A stretch of DNA of 64,000 nt from Nansenia antarctica. Lineage: Eukaryota > Chordata > Actinopteri > Argentiniformes > Microstomatidae. Every line of letters begins with the position of its first letter. Position 1 is the first letter of the stretch. Under the pieces are notes generated by a model. That model saw only the letters and a program-made list of their open reading frames with translations, did not search any database and was not told where the DNA came from. A program made the position numbers and the translations under genes. The stretch spans positions 74,609,861 through 74,673,860 of the forward strand of contig OZ022342.1 in the NCBI GenBank assembly GCA_963989245.1, written 5' to 3'. Below are positions 21,419-34,062 of the stretch, in pieces.

Positions 21419-21424
21419 AATAAA
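21419..21424 (+). terminator. Polyadenylation signal AATAAA for EHMT1
   Basis: AATAAA lies about 1.0 kb after the stop, followed within 30-60 bases by GT- and T-richer sequence. It is the first canonical hexamer downstream of the stop; use is inferred. Confidence 0.55.
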
Positions 21425-21479
21425 GTGTGGACTACTCGGCACCAGTGTATATCGAGAAGATTCATTAAAAAAATACATT

Positions 21480-23109
21480 TTCACTCTGCGAGACGCATCT
21501 GTAGCATGACTGCCATGTCTTCATAGAAATAAGCAATGTCCATACGCATTATGTATCACACTTTATTTATGTATTTTACCTCATGTGCTCTCTTTCAACT
21601 GCTTGGGATACGGGGGGGGCATCAGTCTCAATCGTGTACGTACGTGTTTCCTGGACCTTTAGTCTCAAGCGTTTCTAACAGGGAAATATTGGCCGGTGTC
21701 GGAAATCAATACCTATTTATGAGGAGTTAGACTTTTGAACGATTTTCACTTTATATTCAAATCATGAATATTTAAATAACATTTTCTACTCACGGCCACA
21801 GCTAGTCGAGCGTGCTGTATGCAGAGCGCCATCAGGTTCTGTCATCATCATTTTTTGGGGGGGGAAAATACATTTTGAATGATTGACGAACGAGGAAGAA
21901 GTCAATACCAATGGCCGAAAGTCACAGAGGACACGTCAATGTTTTAGCCTGAGAGGCGGAGTCAAGTAGACACTGCAGCATAGAAGCTTCCAGTCTGTTT
22001 GAACCACACAGTGGCTGTAGGTTCTCGAACGCAGTGGTAGATTCTGGAACGCAGCCGTAGATTCTAGAACGCAGCTGTAGGTTCTAGAATGCAGCCGTAG
22101 GTTCTAGAACGCAGCTGTAGGTTCTAGAACGCAGCCGTAGGTTCTAGAACGCAGCCGTAGGTTCTAGAACGCAGCGGTAGATTCTAGAACGCAGCGGTAG
22201 ATTCTAGAACGCAGCTGTAGACTCTAGAACGCAGCGATAGATTCTAGAACCCAATGGTCCTTTTATACTATTAACGACTTCCGTGCTGAACAAGAGTATG
22301 TGTGTATATGAAGGAGAGTGGTGGCTCGTGTCTGAGCTAACGTTAGCATGCAAACGGTCTGGAGTCCAATGATCTATACAGTTGATCTATACTGCTGTGT
22401 GCTACAGTGAACCACCCGTGCAACCATGAAAGCAGGTGGATCTATTTTGCTTTTAGGTTGAAAACAGGCAGAATTTTTCAGAGCATGTTTATGAGGGTGA
22501 CTCAATTTGCCACAATTCTGGAGGTGGGGGGAGGGGGGGGGGGGCCAGGGTTGGACGGCAATGGGGTGATCGATCAAGAGAACCAAGCCAATGGTGCTGA
22601 CAACGTTTTTTTTTGTTTTGTTTTTGTTTTGTTATATTACTCACAAAGTGAATACGAGTTGTAAAAAGATGAAGAAGAAGTTGTTTTTCTTTTTGTTTTT
22701 TTTGTTTTTTACATTTATCTCCAGTTTTCTAACTGTAGTTACTGTAGTTAGCCTGTTTCAATTTTTGATCCATTACTACACGTTGATGGAAACCATTATT
22801 ACCATTAAAACAACCGTTATTCCCTTCATGTCTTTTTAAATGTGGTTAGTATGGTAGTGACTCTTGTGCAGATTTTCCAAAAGTACCTTAAAAAAAACAA
22901 AAACAAAAAAAAAGGTTATTAAAAAATGACTTTCTTTTACTTTCTGTTACATATTTCTGGACCGTGAAACATCCATCTAATTGGTTGTATCTTTCTTTTT
23001 CAATAAATTTACTACTAATGGAAGTTTTAGTACTTGTCCCATTTCTTACCGAACCGTGCAAGAGGAGGAACTCACATTACCTGAAACGTTAGCCGTAAAT
23101 GCCACCACT
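21480..23109. other. Intergenic, no gene seen
   Basis: AT-rich sequence with a minisatellite at 22013-22245 and homopolymer-rich stretches at 22520-22920. No coding region was recognised. Confidence 0.6.
22013..22245. repeat. 20-bp minisatellite
   Basis: Unit GTAGGTTCTAGAACGCAGC, with GTAGATTC variants, about 11 copies. Confidence 0.95.
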
Positions 23110-23357
23110 CGTGACGTTAGAATTATAAAGTTCTATCCCCATTTTTGTAAATGTTTTGTTTTTTACATAATCTGATCCATTAGGTGTTTATTAATGCCTG
23201 TGTGGTGTTATTTTTAAAATGTTGAAATGTTTTAGTTAGTAATGAATAAAATACAAAGGTTCCATCTCACAAAACATAATGGAATGTAAAAACTTTGACG
23301 CTCAATATCTCTGAACTACCCTGAACGGAGATAGAACCTTATCATTCTAACGTCACG
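23110..23357 (+). mobile_element. 248-bp inverted-repeat element, copy 1
   Basis: Ends CGTGACGTTAGAATTATAA and TTATCATTCTAACGTCACG. The body has CTGATCCATTAGGTGTTTAT and AGGTTCCATCTCACAAAAC. Both sides are flanked by AAATGCCACCACT, a 13-bp direct repeat. Confidence 0.85.
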
Positions 23358-23664
23358 AAATGCCACCACTGTATTTTAATGAAAATCCACAATGTGTATT
23401 CTGAGTTTGTTGTTTTGACTGTCGTGCCGTGATGTATTGAGTCCAAAGAGAGATTGTTTCTGTTGGCCTTATCGCCACGACCACAAAAGCATAGCTAGCT
23501 AGCGCCACTTCAAACCTCCAGGCCTCCAGCCTGGTTGGCCTTCTCTGAGCAGCACGACAGGCTTGATTGACAGGCATGATTGACAGGCTCTGGGTCTGTG
23601 AGCCGCTGGACTTACTATTCCCACAGCTGTGGCACAACAACACCCCTCCGCTACCCGCTAAATA

Positions 23665-25306
23665 CAGTATATCTCAAAAGTGAGTACATCCTTTAGATTT
23701 TTGCAAATATTCTGTCATATCCTTTCAGAGGATAACACTATCTTAATGAAACTTTGATATAAGTAGTACTACTTTGAAGTAGTCAGTGTGCTGCTTGAAT
23801 ATCAGTATAGATTTATTGTCCATTGAAAATTACTCAGTACACAGCTGTTAATGTCTAAACAGCTGGCAACAAAAGTGAGTACACCCCATAGTGAACATGT
23901 CTAAATTGTGCCCAAAGTGTCAATATTCTGTGTGACCACCATTGTTATCTAGCACTGCTTTAACCCTCCTGGGCATAGAATTCACCAGAGCTGCACAGGT
24001 TGCTTCTGGAATCTTCTTCCACTCCTCCATGACGACGTCACGGAGCCCACGGATGTTGGACACCTTGCACTCCTCCACCTGCCTCTTGAGGATGCCCCAC
24101 ATGTGCTCAATTGGGTTTAGGTCTGGAGACATACTTGGCCAGTCCATCACCTTAACCTTCAGCTTCTTCAGCAAGGCCGTTGTCATCTTGGAGGTGTGTT
24201 TAGGGTCATTATCATGTTGGAAAACTGCCCTACGGCCCAGTTTCCGAAGAGAGGGGATCATGCTCTGCTGCAGGATGTCACAGTATATATTGGAATTCAT
24301 GTGTCCCTCAATGAAATGCAGCTCCCCAGTGCCGGCAGCACTCATGCAGCCCCAGACCATGATGCTGCCACCATTGCTTGACTGTAGGCAAAACACATTT
24401 GTCTTGGTACTCCTCACCAGGGTGCCGCCACACACGCCGGACACCATCTGACCCAAACAGGTTTCTTTTGGTCTCATCAGACCACAGGACATGGTTCCAG
24501 TAACTCATGTTCTTGGATTCATTGTCTTCAGCAAACTGTTTGCGGGCTTTCTTATGCATCGGTTTCAGAAGAGGCTTCTGTCTGGGGCGACGACCATACA
24601 AACCGATTTGATGCAGTGTGCGGCGTATGGTCTGGGCACTGACAGGCTGACATCCCACTTCTGCAACCTCTGCAGCAATGCTGGAAGCACTCGCACGTCT
24701 ATTTTTGGAAAACCAACCTCTGGATATGACGATGAGCACGTGGACTCAACTTCTTTGGTCGACCCTGGCGAGGCCTGTTCCGAGTGGAACCTGTTCTGGA
24801 AAACCGCTGTATGATCTTAGCCACTGTGCTGCAACTCATTTTCAGGGTGTTGGCAATCTTCTTATAGCCAAGGCCATCTTTGTGAAGCGCAATAATCCTT
24901 TTTTTCAGCCGCTCAGAGAGTTCCTTGCCATGAGGTGCCATGTTGTCCAGCATTCAGAGAGAATTGTGCCCAAAACACCAAATTTAACAGCCCTGCTTAT
25001 CATTTACACCTGAATCCTTGTAACACTAACGAGTCACATGACACCAGGGCGGGAAAACAACATCATTGGGCACAATTAGAACATGTTCACTATGGGGTGT
25101 ACTCACTTTTGTTGCCAGCTGTTTAGACATTAACAGCTGTGTACTGAGTAATTTTCAAAGGACAATAAATCTATACTGTTATTCAAGCAGCACACTGACT
25201 ACTTTAAGTTATATCAAAGTTTCAGTAGGATAATGTTATCCCCTGAAAGGATATAACAGAATATTTGCAAAAATCTAAAGGGTGTACTCACTTTTGAGAT
25301 ATACTG
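23665..25306 (-). mobile_element. Tc1/mariner transposon
   Basis: Outer ends CAGTATATCTC and GAGATATACTG are flanked by the TA target duplication (23663-23664 and 25307-25308). The inverted repeats are over 200 bp with TGAGTACA-type motifs at both their outer and inner ends, the IR/DR layout of fish Tc1 elements. The transposase lies on the minus strand. Confidence 0.93.
23920..24953 (-). pseudogene. Tc1 transposase, frameshifted
   Basis: Three overlapping minus-strand frames read a single DD34E transposase. First comes an N-terminal helix-turn-helix DNA-binding part (24953-24699; GLGYKKIANTLKMSCSTV and the basic GRPKK). The middle part (24739-24308) includes WSDETK. The last part (24492-23920) includes FQHDNDPKHTS and SPDLNPIEHMWG. 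The first D, second D and E of the catalytic triad are all present, but two frame changes (near 24700 and 24450) break the protein, so this copy should not be active by itself. Confidence 0.92.
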
Positions 25307-26160
25307 TAACTCAGCTTTTTCAAAAACATTTCATTTGTTCACCGAGTTTGGTGTTGTGGATTAAAATCGAGAGCTGTTAAAAAAAAAGAACACATTCAAA
25401 ATGGATGATACCATGTCAAACTCAGATTGAGGGGTGGGGGGGGGGACTGGTTGATTTATTAAGACAGGGGAAACTAGTGGTTTCATACTCTTGATGTCCC
25501 CTGTCCCCAGGGATGGTTGGGTCTTTTAGGCCTATAGTGGACCTCTGGTGCCTGAAGCCTGAACTCTGAATATCCCCAACAGAACGGAGAAGGAAGGAAC
25601 ACCAGGAAGCCTGTCTGATTGGACCTCAGCAGCAGACCTTTCAGGTCTCGGAGCTCAGACGATGATTGCTCCCTTCCTGATTACCCGAGAGAGAGAAAAA
25701 AAGCACGAGTTCATAATTGAATCGGGAGAGAAATGTTCTCCTCGAAAAACTGACGAAATTTGGGGGCTGCTGATAACAAAACTCTTAACTGGCACGGCCG
25801 GAAACTGCCTTTCCGCATTCCACCAGGGGGGGGCGGGGGGGGGGGCGCAACTTCAGAGCCCCACTCGGTGCCAGTGGAAGAGTCCGTCTTAGAGGCAGGC
25901 GGGAGTCGATGCCACAGGAGGAGGAAAATGTGCTTTGGTTTAACTGGCTTATTACACTTTTGAAGGCATTTACTTTTGATTACAAACACTTAAGTTGGTC
26001 AGGGAGCGGAGCGGAGCAGCCATGGAGAGGAGAGGCCCCCCCCAACACTACTCCAGATGGGCCGAGAGGAGGTCCATGGTGGTTTATGGTAGGTGTGCCG
26101 CTGCAGGACTGTTGAAGGTTCGATGCTTCCCATGTCAGTGACGGGCCTAGTTGTTCTATC

Positions 26161-26617
26161 CAGGGTTCCCACGGGTCCTTGAAATCCTTGAAAGTTTGTG
26201 AATTTGAGAAGAAAAAAATCAAGGCCTTAAAGGTTTTTGAAAATAGACATGGGTCATTGAAAGTGCTTGAATTCCCCTCTCTCTCTCTCTCTCTAAAAAA
26301 AATATATACATATTAAATGTATGTATAAAAATGTTTTTCTTAGCTCGTCAACTAGTAAATAAGTCTCTGTATTGCTTAACTTTACACATATTTCACAATA
26401 TACTGTGCTGTGGTAGAGAAGGCAAGAGACCATCTAGTGTTAACACATTCAAGCCTCTCTTTTTAATTGTTGTCTGTGAGCGGATAGTTCTATTATATAT
26501 CTCATCTAGATCTGTCTCAAACTATGCCGTGTTGGGTCCTTGAATTTGAGGGAATTGATTCTTGAAAGTCCTTGAAAGGTGCTTGAATTTGATGTTTCAG
26601 AAGGTGTGGGAACCCTG
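26161..26617. mobile_element. Non-autonomous hAT-like element
   Basis: Terminal CAGGGTTCCCAC and the inverted GTGGGAACCCTG. Both flanks read TCTATC. The body has CCTTGAAATCCTTGAAAG-type sequence, like a common fish repeat. No transposase. Confidence 0.75.
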
Positions 26618-27439
26618 TCTATCCCTGGAGGCCTAATCTACAGGCCGACAACCTCAATCCTTCACAACCTCACCACTACTGCTGCATAACAACTTGACAT
26701 TGTATTACTGTTGTTATTGTTACAGTAATGTCTGCTGCTACTGACACTTACACCCTTATGTACTGCTAACCGTCACTGTTTTGTTAGTACTATATTATTG
26801 TGTTGTGTTGACGTGGTTGATTGTTGTTGACTGTTGTCGGTCGAGGAGCAAGAACCCGACGCGTTTCACTGCATCAGTCACGGCCGTGTGCGACGCAGTA
26901 GTGACAAATGAAATGTGATTTGATTCGCACACTGCCTGCGTTACTTACTTTTCATGCCTCTCCCTCTCTCTGCTTCTAACAAGATGATTACATTATTTCT
27001 CAACACCCGTTTTGCCCTCGCGCTTCAACGTTCCCCTGAATGGAAGGAACAAGGTTGTGTTTTGAAATTGGTGTTTTGTTCCAACCGCCAAAGCAGCGCT
27101 GCATTTCATTGTCAAGATAATAATCTCTTTATGGAATGATTTGATACACAACCGTCTCGTAATCTCAAATGAGCGACTGTATGTAACCTCATCGGGGCAG
27201 TCTTGTCTGTGCTCATATCTCATATCTTCTTATCAAGTTGCTTCCATCTTCCATCTTAACCCTTAGCCTGCGGATGCTGAATAGAGCTGTAGGCTACAGC
27301 TGTATTTTCTAGATCAGACACAAGCTGACTGTCTGATATGTATAATTTATCCTGGCCTCATCATGTAGTAGGCCTACCCCTCCCAATTGACTTTTTTACA
27401 CAACAAGGGCTTTGAACTCATATAAAACTAGTGGATATT

Positions 27440-27700
27440 GTTATATATTATATGGGGGCAGCTGGAGGTAGAGCCGGTAGAGGCGTCTTATGATCGCATG
27501 GTTGGCAGATCAGCGGTTCGAGCCCCGGCTGGCCACATGTCGAAGTGTCCTTGGGCAAGACACTGAACCCCAAATCGCTCCCCAAATGAGCGGGCTGGCC
27601 GGCGCCTTGCATGGTAGCTTGCCGCCATTGGTGTTTGAATGTGTGTGTGAATGGGTGAATGAGAGGCCGTTGTAAAGAAGCGCTTTGTAATAATGCATAG
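27440..27700 (+). repeat. tRNA-derived SINE
   Basis: Head GGAGGTAGAGCCGGTAGAGG with B box GGTTCGAGCCCC. The body GTCCTTGGGCAAGACACTGA ACCCC and the end AGGCCGTTGTAAAGAAGCGC follow. Confidence 0.8.
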
Positions 27701-27787
27701 CTATATAGGCCCTAAGTCAGTCCATTTACCATGTACTGTATATGGTGAATATGTTTTCTTTCTTTACCTTTTGTGAACCCAACAAAG

Positions 27788-28081
27788 CCATGCGCTCCAC
27801 CACCTTCAGCACATGGAGGATGTTGACGTTAGGAGCGGAGTACGGCACCTGGGCCCAGGAGACCCCCGACCGGCGCGGGCGGCGAAACGCGGTGGTCAGC
27901 GAGGCCTCGGGGGAGACGGACAGCTGCGTCGACGGTGAGACAGAGAGTTCGGTACCGTCACAGGAGGACGACACCGTCATTCAACTTGAAAAGACGTCCA
28001 CAGTGGCGGGAGACGGTGGCGGCAAGAGAAGTATCATTCACACACACGAGGCTAACACCGCCTCGCCGTGGTCCAACAACA
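27788..28081 (+). CDS. Exon-like ORF of unknown identity
   Basis: I do not recognise this protein. A pyrimidine-rich tract (27750-27773) precedes the first AG, giving a possible acceptor ending at 27787, and a consensus donor (AACAG|GTGAGT) follows 28081. The 294 bases between are open and GC-rich at third positions, unlike the AT-rich surroundings. It encodes FSTWRMLTLGAEYGTWAQE, an acidic Ser/Glu stretch, then DTVIQLEKTSTVAGDGG. It lies between EHMT1 and CACNA1B on the same strand. It may be an exon of an unrecognised gene, an alternative 5' exon, or chance. The opposite strand also has an open frame of 84 codons. Confidence 0.35.
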
Positions 28082-28139
28082 GGTGAGTTTGTCATGTTGG
28101 GCTTGGTTAACTTGGTCCATCCATGGACTGGCCTAAATG

Positions 28140-28393
28140 GGAAATAATGTTTTTTTTATATATTATTGTTATTATTATTTTATATTATAGATATTATTAT
28201 TGGAATGAACCACACTAAATGTGTTCAATCATAGAATTTATGATTTTCATAATATTTATTTTTTGGCGGAACTGCAGTACACCTAGACAGCCACCAGATG
28301 GATCAAAACATCACGCAACAACACTCACATCTTCAAATCTCATCCATGTATTTCTCCGTGTTATTACGCACGCACTTTCCGCCAACGCCTGCC

Positions 28394-28425
<32 letters not shown>

Positions 28426-28715
28426 ATCAATAATTGTATTAATCTGAATCTATTCGACTCATCCACATTTCAATATGGCGTTAGACCTACAGTATGTCAC
28501 ACACCTATCTATCTTAACCAAAAGGTTAAACATTGTCAAGAGATGTCTTGAGCCAAAACCACCTGGATTAGGGCTACTGATGGATTCCTCCGCCTCCACA
28601 CACACCATCACCCCGGGCCACTCAGAGAGATAAGCCCCGGGGCCAGGGGGCCTCCGAGCGCCGAGGACGGGGTCGCTCAGGAGGATCATCGATGGAGAAA
28701 GGCGCCCCAGTCCAC

Positions 28716-28753
<38 letters not shown>

Positions 28754-30076
28754 CCCAGTTATGGGGATTACTTCTGATGGGGAATGTCTTCTTTAGTGCG
28801 GAATGGCGAGAGAGGCTTGTGTCCAATATGTTTAAAATTGATGTGAGGAATTAAACCGGCTGACTGCATGTGTTACAGTAAATAGGCTGAATTGCATGTG
28901 CTCTCTGCTCTGATAATTGCGTTAGACGTTTTCTCTCTCCCTCTCTCCCTCCTTCTCTCTCCCTCTCTCTCTCTCGCTCTCTCTCTCTTTCTCTCTCTCG
29001 CTCTCGCTCTCCCTCTCCCTCTCCCCCCTCTCTCGCTCTCTCTCTTTCTCCCCCTCTCTCTCTCCCCCTCCCCCCCTCTCTCGCTCTCTCTCTCCCTCTC
29101 CCCCCCTCTCTCGCTCTCTCTCTTTCTCCCCCTCTCTCTCTCTACCCCCCTCTCTCTCTTTCTCCCTATCTCTCTCTCTCCCCCCCTCTCTCTCTCCCCC
29201 CCCCTCTCTCTCTCTCTCTCTCTCCCCCATCTCTCTCTCTCTCTCTCTACATTTTAGATATAAACCAAGTCGACAATGTGTGAACACGGGAGCCTCTCTA
29301 ATCCAGCTCTGTTCCCAGGGCAGCCCATCATAGACGCGCACGATCTATAATGTGTGTTTTCCTTCTTCAAACCACACAGGCTACTGGATCCCCCTACTTC
29401 CTTGAGATTTAAATCATTCCTACTGTAATTGAAAGGCTGTACTAATCTAATAATAGCCTAACAGCGGTTATCGGATGAGCTCTGTTATTTCAGAGCCTTA
29501 TCTGCTCACCGCAAACCAAGAATAGCATCTATAGCAAACATTTGGACTGTCTTACATACAACCTTTGGCTGTGGTGACCAATAGATATACAGCTTATTAT
29601 TATTATTATTATTATTACACAATGCTCGAGTCACTGTGTGTCAGTGTCAGTATTGGCGACAAAGGACCATTTTTTTAGCAGGTGATTTATTGGAAGACAA
29701 ACTATGTGGGGTATTAGTATGGGTGTGACATTAATCTAACCGTGACAATGACAACGGACAGGTTTAGGATATTAATCTCGCAGGCCTCCGTGGCGGCCAA
29801 GGACAAAACTGACCGTTATCTTCCTCTGCATCAAACATGAACTATATCATAATGTTATTATAGGCTAAACTAAACACAAACATTAAATCACGTTGTTATT
29901 ATCTAAGAAGTGGTCGTCTGGCATGGATGTGATGAAGGAGGGATGTAGGCTACTTGGTTCATTGTCTTGTCCGTTTCTCTCAGGGCTACTTATTATAAAT
30001 CATAATACAATGTTCCATGGTAATAATGGGTTGATGGTAATGGGTTGATGGAACATGTGTGGGTGTCTATCACCGA
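28140..30076. other. Intergenic, simple repeats only
   Basis: Contains a TCTG repeat (28393-28420), a GA repeat (28719-28750), a long CT-rich tract (28928-29248) and an ATT repeat (29595-29617). No gene was seen. Confidence 0.6.
28928..29248. repeat. CT-rich microsatellite
   Basis: CTCT/CCCT array with periodic CTCGCTCTC variants. Confidence 0.95.
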
Positions 30077-30217
30077 GGCTGCGTTCGTGAAATACGCTCT
30101 GGGATCTGACCAGCACTCATGGAATGGCCTCTGGTCCAATCAAATGACTTGTCCCCCTTTATGACGTTGAGCCAGGGTGCGCTCCGGCGCTCTGAGAGCA
30201 AATCCACGAACGCAGCC
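30077..30217. mobile_element. 141-bp MITE
   Basis: GGCTGCGTTCGTGAAAT on the left is matched by inverted AAATCCACGAACGCAGCC on the right; hAT-like appearance. Non-coding. Confidence 0.75.
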
Positions 30218-30504
30218 GCCCAAATCTCCACCCTGCGGCCGGTGCGTCGCCTCGCGCTCATTACCAGACAGTCGACCTGCCTATGAGAGGACCGTTCTGG
30301 TCACATGCGCCGGTTCTGAGGCACCGGAGAGCACCGGGGTGGTGACATTAGTGTGTCCACGGCGCACGAGCAAGTACCGGGAACCGGGAGGCAGCAACCC
30401 CTCGTTATTATTATTACAGTCGAGATATTTAATCTGACAGTCGAAACCAAATAGGTTGTCTCGGTTGTCTTTTTCTTTTTCTCCATTTGGTCGGAGACGC
30501 AACA

Positions 30505-31092
30505 TGGTGGTCTGTTCGGGGGTCTGTTCGGGGGTCTGTTCGGGGGTCTGTTCGGGGGTCTTTCAACTGGTGTTCCACCGCTGACCAGATGTGTTGGTCA
30601 CTACGGGAGAGCGACGCGTCACGACGGGGATGTCGTGTGTCATTTCGATAAAAAATGTTTCTCTCTCTCACCATTTTCTCTCACTGCTTCATCAGTGTAC
30701 GTGGAGCCCGCCTGGCATGGATGTAACATGTGGGATGAATTGGAGAATTTACCGTTCGACAGCTTATTTAGGCTGAAGTGTGACGCGCACGCGTTTCGCG
30801 TTTGAATGCAAACTTTCTTCTTTTTTATTTTTCCAATTTTCTGGGGGAGACGATAGAGTGAATGGAAAAAGGACCAAAGAAAGAAAAAAAATAACGGATT
30901 TATCCAAAGAGAACCTTTGTTTGTTTTCTCCTCCCAACAACACAACCCAAACACACACTGATGCTGTCCTGTGGTCTGTCTGGGGTCCGTGAGCGTGTTT
31001 GTTGGGATGCTTTTCCCCTCCGTTTGCACCACTGACACCACTTTGGGTTTTCCTTCCCGTTGGATCTGTGTTTTAGGATCTGCGTCTCCAGG
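30505..31092 (+). promoter_or_regulatory. Probable CACNA1B 5' flank / 5' UTR
   Basis: Sequence directly upstream of the CACNA1B start. A four-copy GGGGGTCTGTTC repeat lies at 30512-30560. No TATA box or transcription start can be fixed from sequence alone. Confidence 0.35.
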
Positions 31093-31361
31093 ATGGCTCG
31101 CTTCTCAGAAGACCACCGCTACGGAGGAGCCCCCCGGGACGGAGGGGGGGGCAGGGGCCGAGGGGGAGCCCCCCGGGGGGCAGGGGGTCCTCCGCCCGGC
31201 CAGAGGATGTACAAGCAGTCGATGGCCCAGAGAGCCAGGACCATGGCCATATACAACCCCAACCCTGTCAAACAGAACTGCCTGACTCTCAACCGCTCCC
31301 TGTTCATCTTCCGAGAGGACAATCTCATTAGGAAGTATGCCAAGCGAATCACAGAATGGCC
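31093..31361 (+). CDS. cacna1b: CACNA1B exon 1: cytoplasmic N-terminus
   Basis: ATG at 31093 begins MARFSEDHRYGG, matching the MxRF start of CaV2 channels; an upstream in-frame ATG at 31060 is judged 5' UTR. A Gly/Arg/Pro-rich stretch follows, then QRMYKQSMAQRARTMAIYNP and KYAKRITEW. The exon ends TGG CC at 31361, and the next bases are ATATCCTTTT, an AT-AC intron donor. Confidence 0.96.
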
Positions 31362-31371
31362 ATATCCTTTT
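31362..31371 (+). promoter_or_regulatory. U12-type AT-AC 5' splice site
   Basis: ATATCCTTTT directly follows the exon 1 codon fragment. It matches the minor-spliceosome consensus ATATCCTT exactly. No GT donor fits the reading frame and the known protein junction. Confidence 0.93.
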
Positions 31372-32391
31372 CCCCCAGCTCCAACCAACCAACCCGAAGG
31401 GTAAACAGAACCACGGGGGTGGTCGTCACGTCTGTGTTTGTATAACCCCATCTGTCCTTAATGTTGGATACACACACTGATGTGGTGTGTCATTTAAGAA
31501 TCACAAGACACACGATTATAGATTAAGATTATAGACCCTAAATATATATATAGCCTTGTTTTGTCTGTGAGTCATTTACACATGTACACGTTGCGGCTGA
31601 TAGTGACTCTAACCCACTACATTTTATTGGTAGCCTTATCGTAAGCTCCTCCACGAGAGCTCATGTGATGGTCCTTTTGACATCTCAGCTCAAATAAGTC
31701 GGTTATAAATTATAATCCTTATTAATGATGCATTTTCTAGTTGTCACCTTCCTCTTAGGGCGTTTAATGACATTAATTAACAACACTGGGTGCACCTGTC
31801 GCTCTGCGTGCCAAGGGTTAATTGGGCGTAAAAGATTCATCTTCATCTTCATCTTCATCTTCATCTTCATCTTCATCTTCATCTTCCTCCAGTCAGCTCG
31901 TAGGCTTAGGACAGCCCAGTGAAATGACCTGGCAGTATGTCCTAGTTTAGTGGAAACATCTACTACCCGTTGCGCACGACTGCCTCTCCTCACACAAGTG
32001 CATCTGGTGGTTGGTGTGATAAGCAATCCTGCTAACCACTCATGCTGTTCTCACTTCCATTGAAAGTGCGAGATGAAGGCTATCCAATGTGTGCGAGGTT
32101 TATTTACAGTGTGAGTGTGTATGTAGCGCTGCTCTTGCGAGCTCATCGCGAAGTAGCCTAGTCATTTCAAAGCCTATATAAGGCTATGTGCATTTGTGTC
32201 TCCATGTGTGTAACCAAGACTGGCTAAGATATGCATACAAAAACAATTTCCCACACTTCCTTTTCCACATATTCCGTTTCGCTTAACCGTTTCTTTGTGT
32301 ATCGGTCTTTTTTTTTTTTCTTCTTCTCTGAAACTGTTGCTGTTGCCTGGGCTTCTCCGTTTCCATGGTAAGGATGAGTGATTCGGTGTGT

Positions 32392-32634
<243 letters not shown>

Positions 32635-32754
32635 GCGGCTCCGAGGTTGTTGCGCAACGCCTCTTCTCGGTTGGGAGCCCCTCTCCACGGTCCTGAACTC
32701 AGCCCACGCGCACCCCGCCGCGCCACACCGTCAACCGTAAACGGCGCGCGGGCT

Positions 32755-33080
32755 GATGGGGCTGGAGGGGATGGAGGGATGGAGGGGATTGAGGGGAGGA
32801 GGGGATGGAGGGCTGGAGGGGATGGAGGGGAGGAGGGATGGAGGGGATGGAGGGCCGGAGGGGTGGAGGGATGGAGGGATGGAGGGGATGGAGGGGATGG
32901 AGGGATGGATGGGATGGAGGGCCGGGGGGATGGAGGGGAGGAGGGGATGGAGGGATGGAGGGGATGGACGGATGGAGGGATGGAGGGGTGGAGGGGATGG
33001 AGGGATGGAGGCCTGGAGGGGATGGAGGGATAGAGGGATGGAGGGGATGGAGGGATAGAGGGATGGAGGGATGGAGGGCC
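32755..33080. repeat. GGATGGAGG minisatellite
   Basis: Purine-rich G-strand repeat, unit GGATGGAGGGGATGGAGG with deletions. A similar array lies at 44300-45010. Confidence 0.95.
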
Positions 33081-34062
33081 GTAGGGGGCGTGACAACCGT
33101 GACCAGACAGCTGGATCTTCCGCGTGGGCGTCAGGGAGAACAGCCGCTCCGCGAGATTCAATCTAATAACAACGATTATCTATTTATCTGTAGCCTCGAT
33201 AGGCAAGGCAAGGCGACGTTTATTTGTATAGCACATTTCATACAACAGGGGCAATTCAAAGAGCTTTACATAAGGCCTACATCATTAAAAATACAGCAAG
33301 AGGAGCATAGCAAGAAAATAAAAATCAATGCAATGAATAAAAGGAAATGAGGGGGGAACACGGCCATAGCTACAATACGCTCTGGTCAAAGCGTATTCAA
33401 ATTCACACTTTACCGTTTAGAAGCAGGATTATTCCTTTTTAATTTCACGTTTTTTTGTCAACTTAGGCTATTTGTGTTGCGTTTCAAACCCAACCGTTGC
33501 CTATTGCCCACAGTGCAGTTTGAAGTCTACTGGCGCTCGGCCACAATTCCCAAAACCCCCATCGGTAAATGATTAACATTAATTGAGGGATGCCGAAACC
33601 CCCGAAAAGGGGTTGAAATGGTCACCCCACTGGGAAGACCCTCTGAGGAGACCAGACCACTGGTGGTCAACATCTCGTGAGCTTAGAATGATAAGGTTCT
33701 ATCTCCGTTTAGAATGATAAGGTTCTATCTCCGTTTAGAATGATAAGGTTCTATCTCCGTTTAGAATGATAAGGTTCTATCTCCGTTTAGAATGATAAGG
33801 TTCTATCTCCGTTTAGAATGATAAGGTTCTATCTCCGTTTAGAGTGATAAGGTTCTATCTCCGTTTAGAATGATAAGGTTCTATCTCCGTTTAGAATGAT
33901 AAGGTTCTATCTCTGTTTAGAATGATAAGGTTCTATCTCCGTTTAGAATGATAAGGTTCTATATCTCCGTTTAGAATGATAAGGTTCTATCTCCGTTTAG
34001 AATGATAAGGTTCTATCTCCGTTTAGAATGAGAAGGTTCTATCTCCGTTTAGAGTGATAAGG

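Larger units (their letters stand above)
20427..21470 (+). other. ehmt1: EHMT1 3' UTR (probable)
   Basis: The extent is inferred from the stop codon and the first good AATAAA. The proximal part is a minisatellite (20430-20790). A C-rich and CA-repeat stretch follows (20930-21060), then ordinary sequence to the polyadenylation signal. Confidence 0.6.

Noticed and set aside
31060..31092. Upstream in-frame ATG as the CACNA1B start
   Set aside because: It would add eleven residues not seen in the CaV2 family, whose proteins begin MxRF as encoded from 31093.
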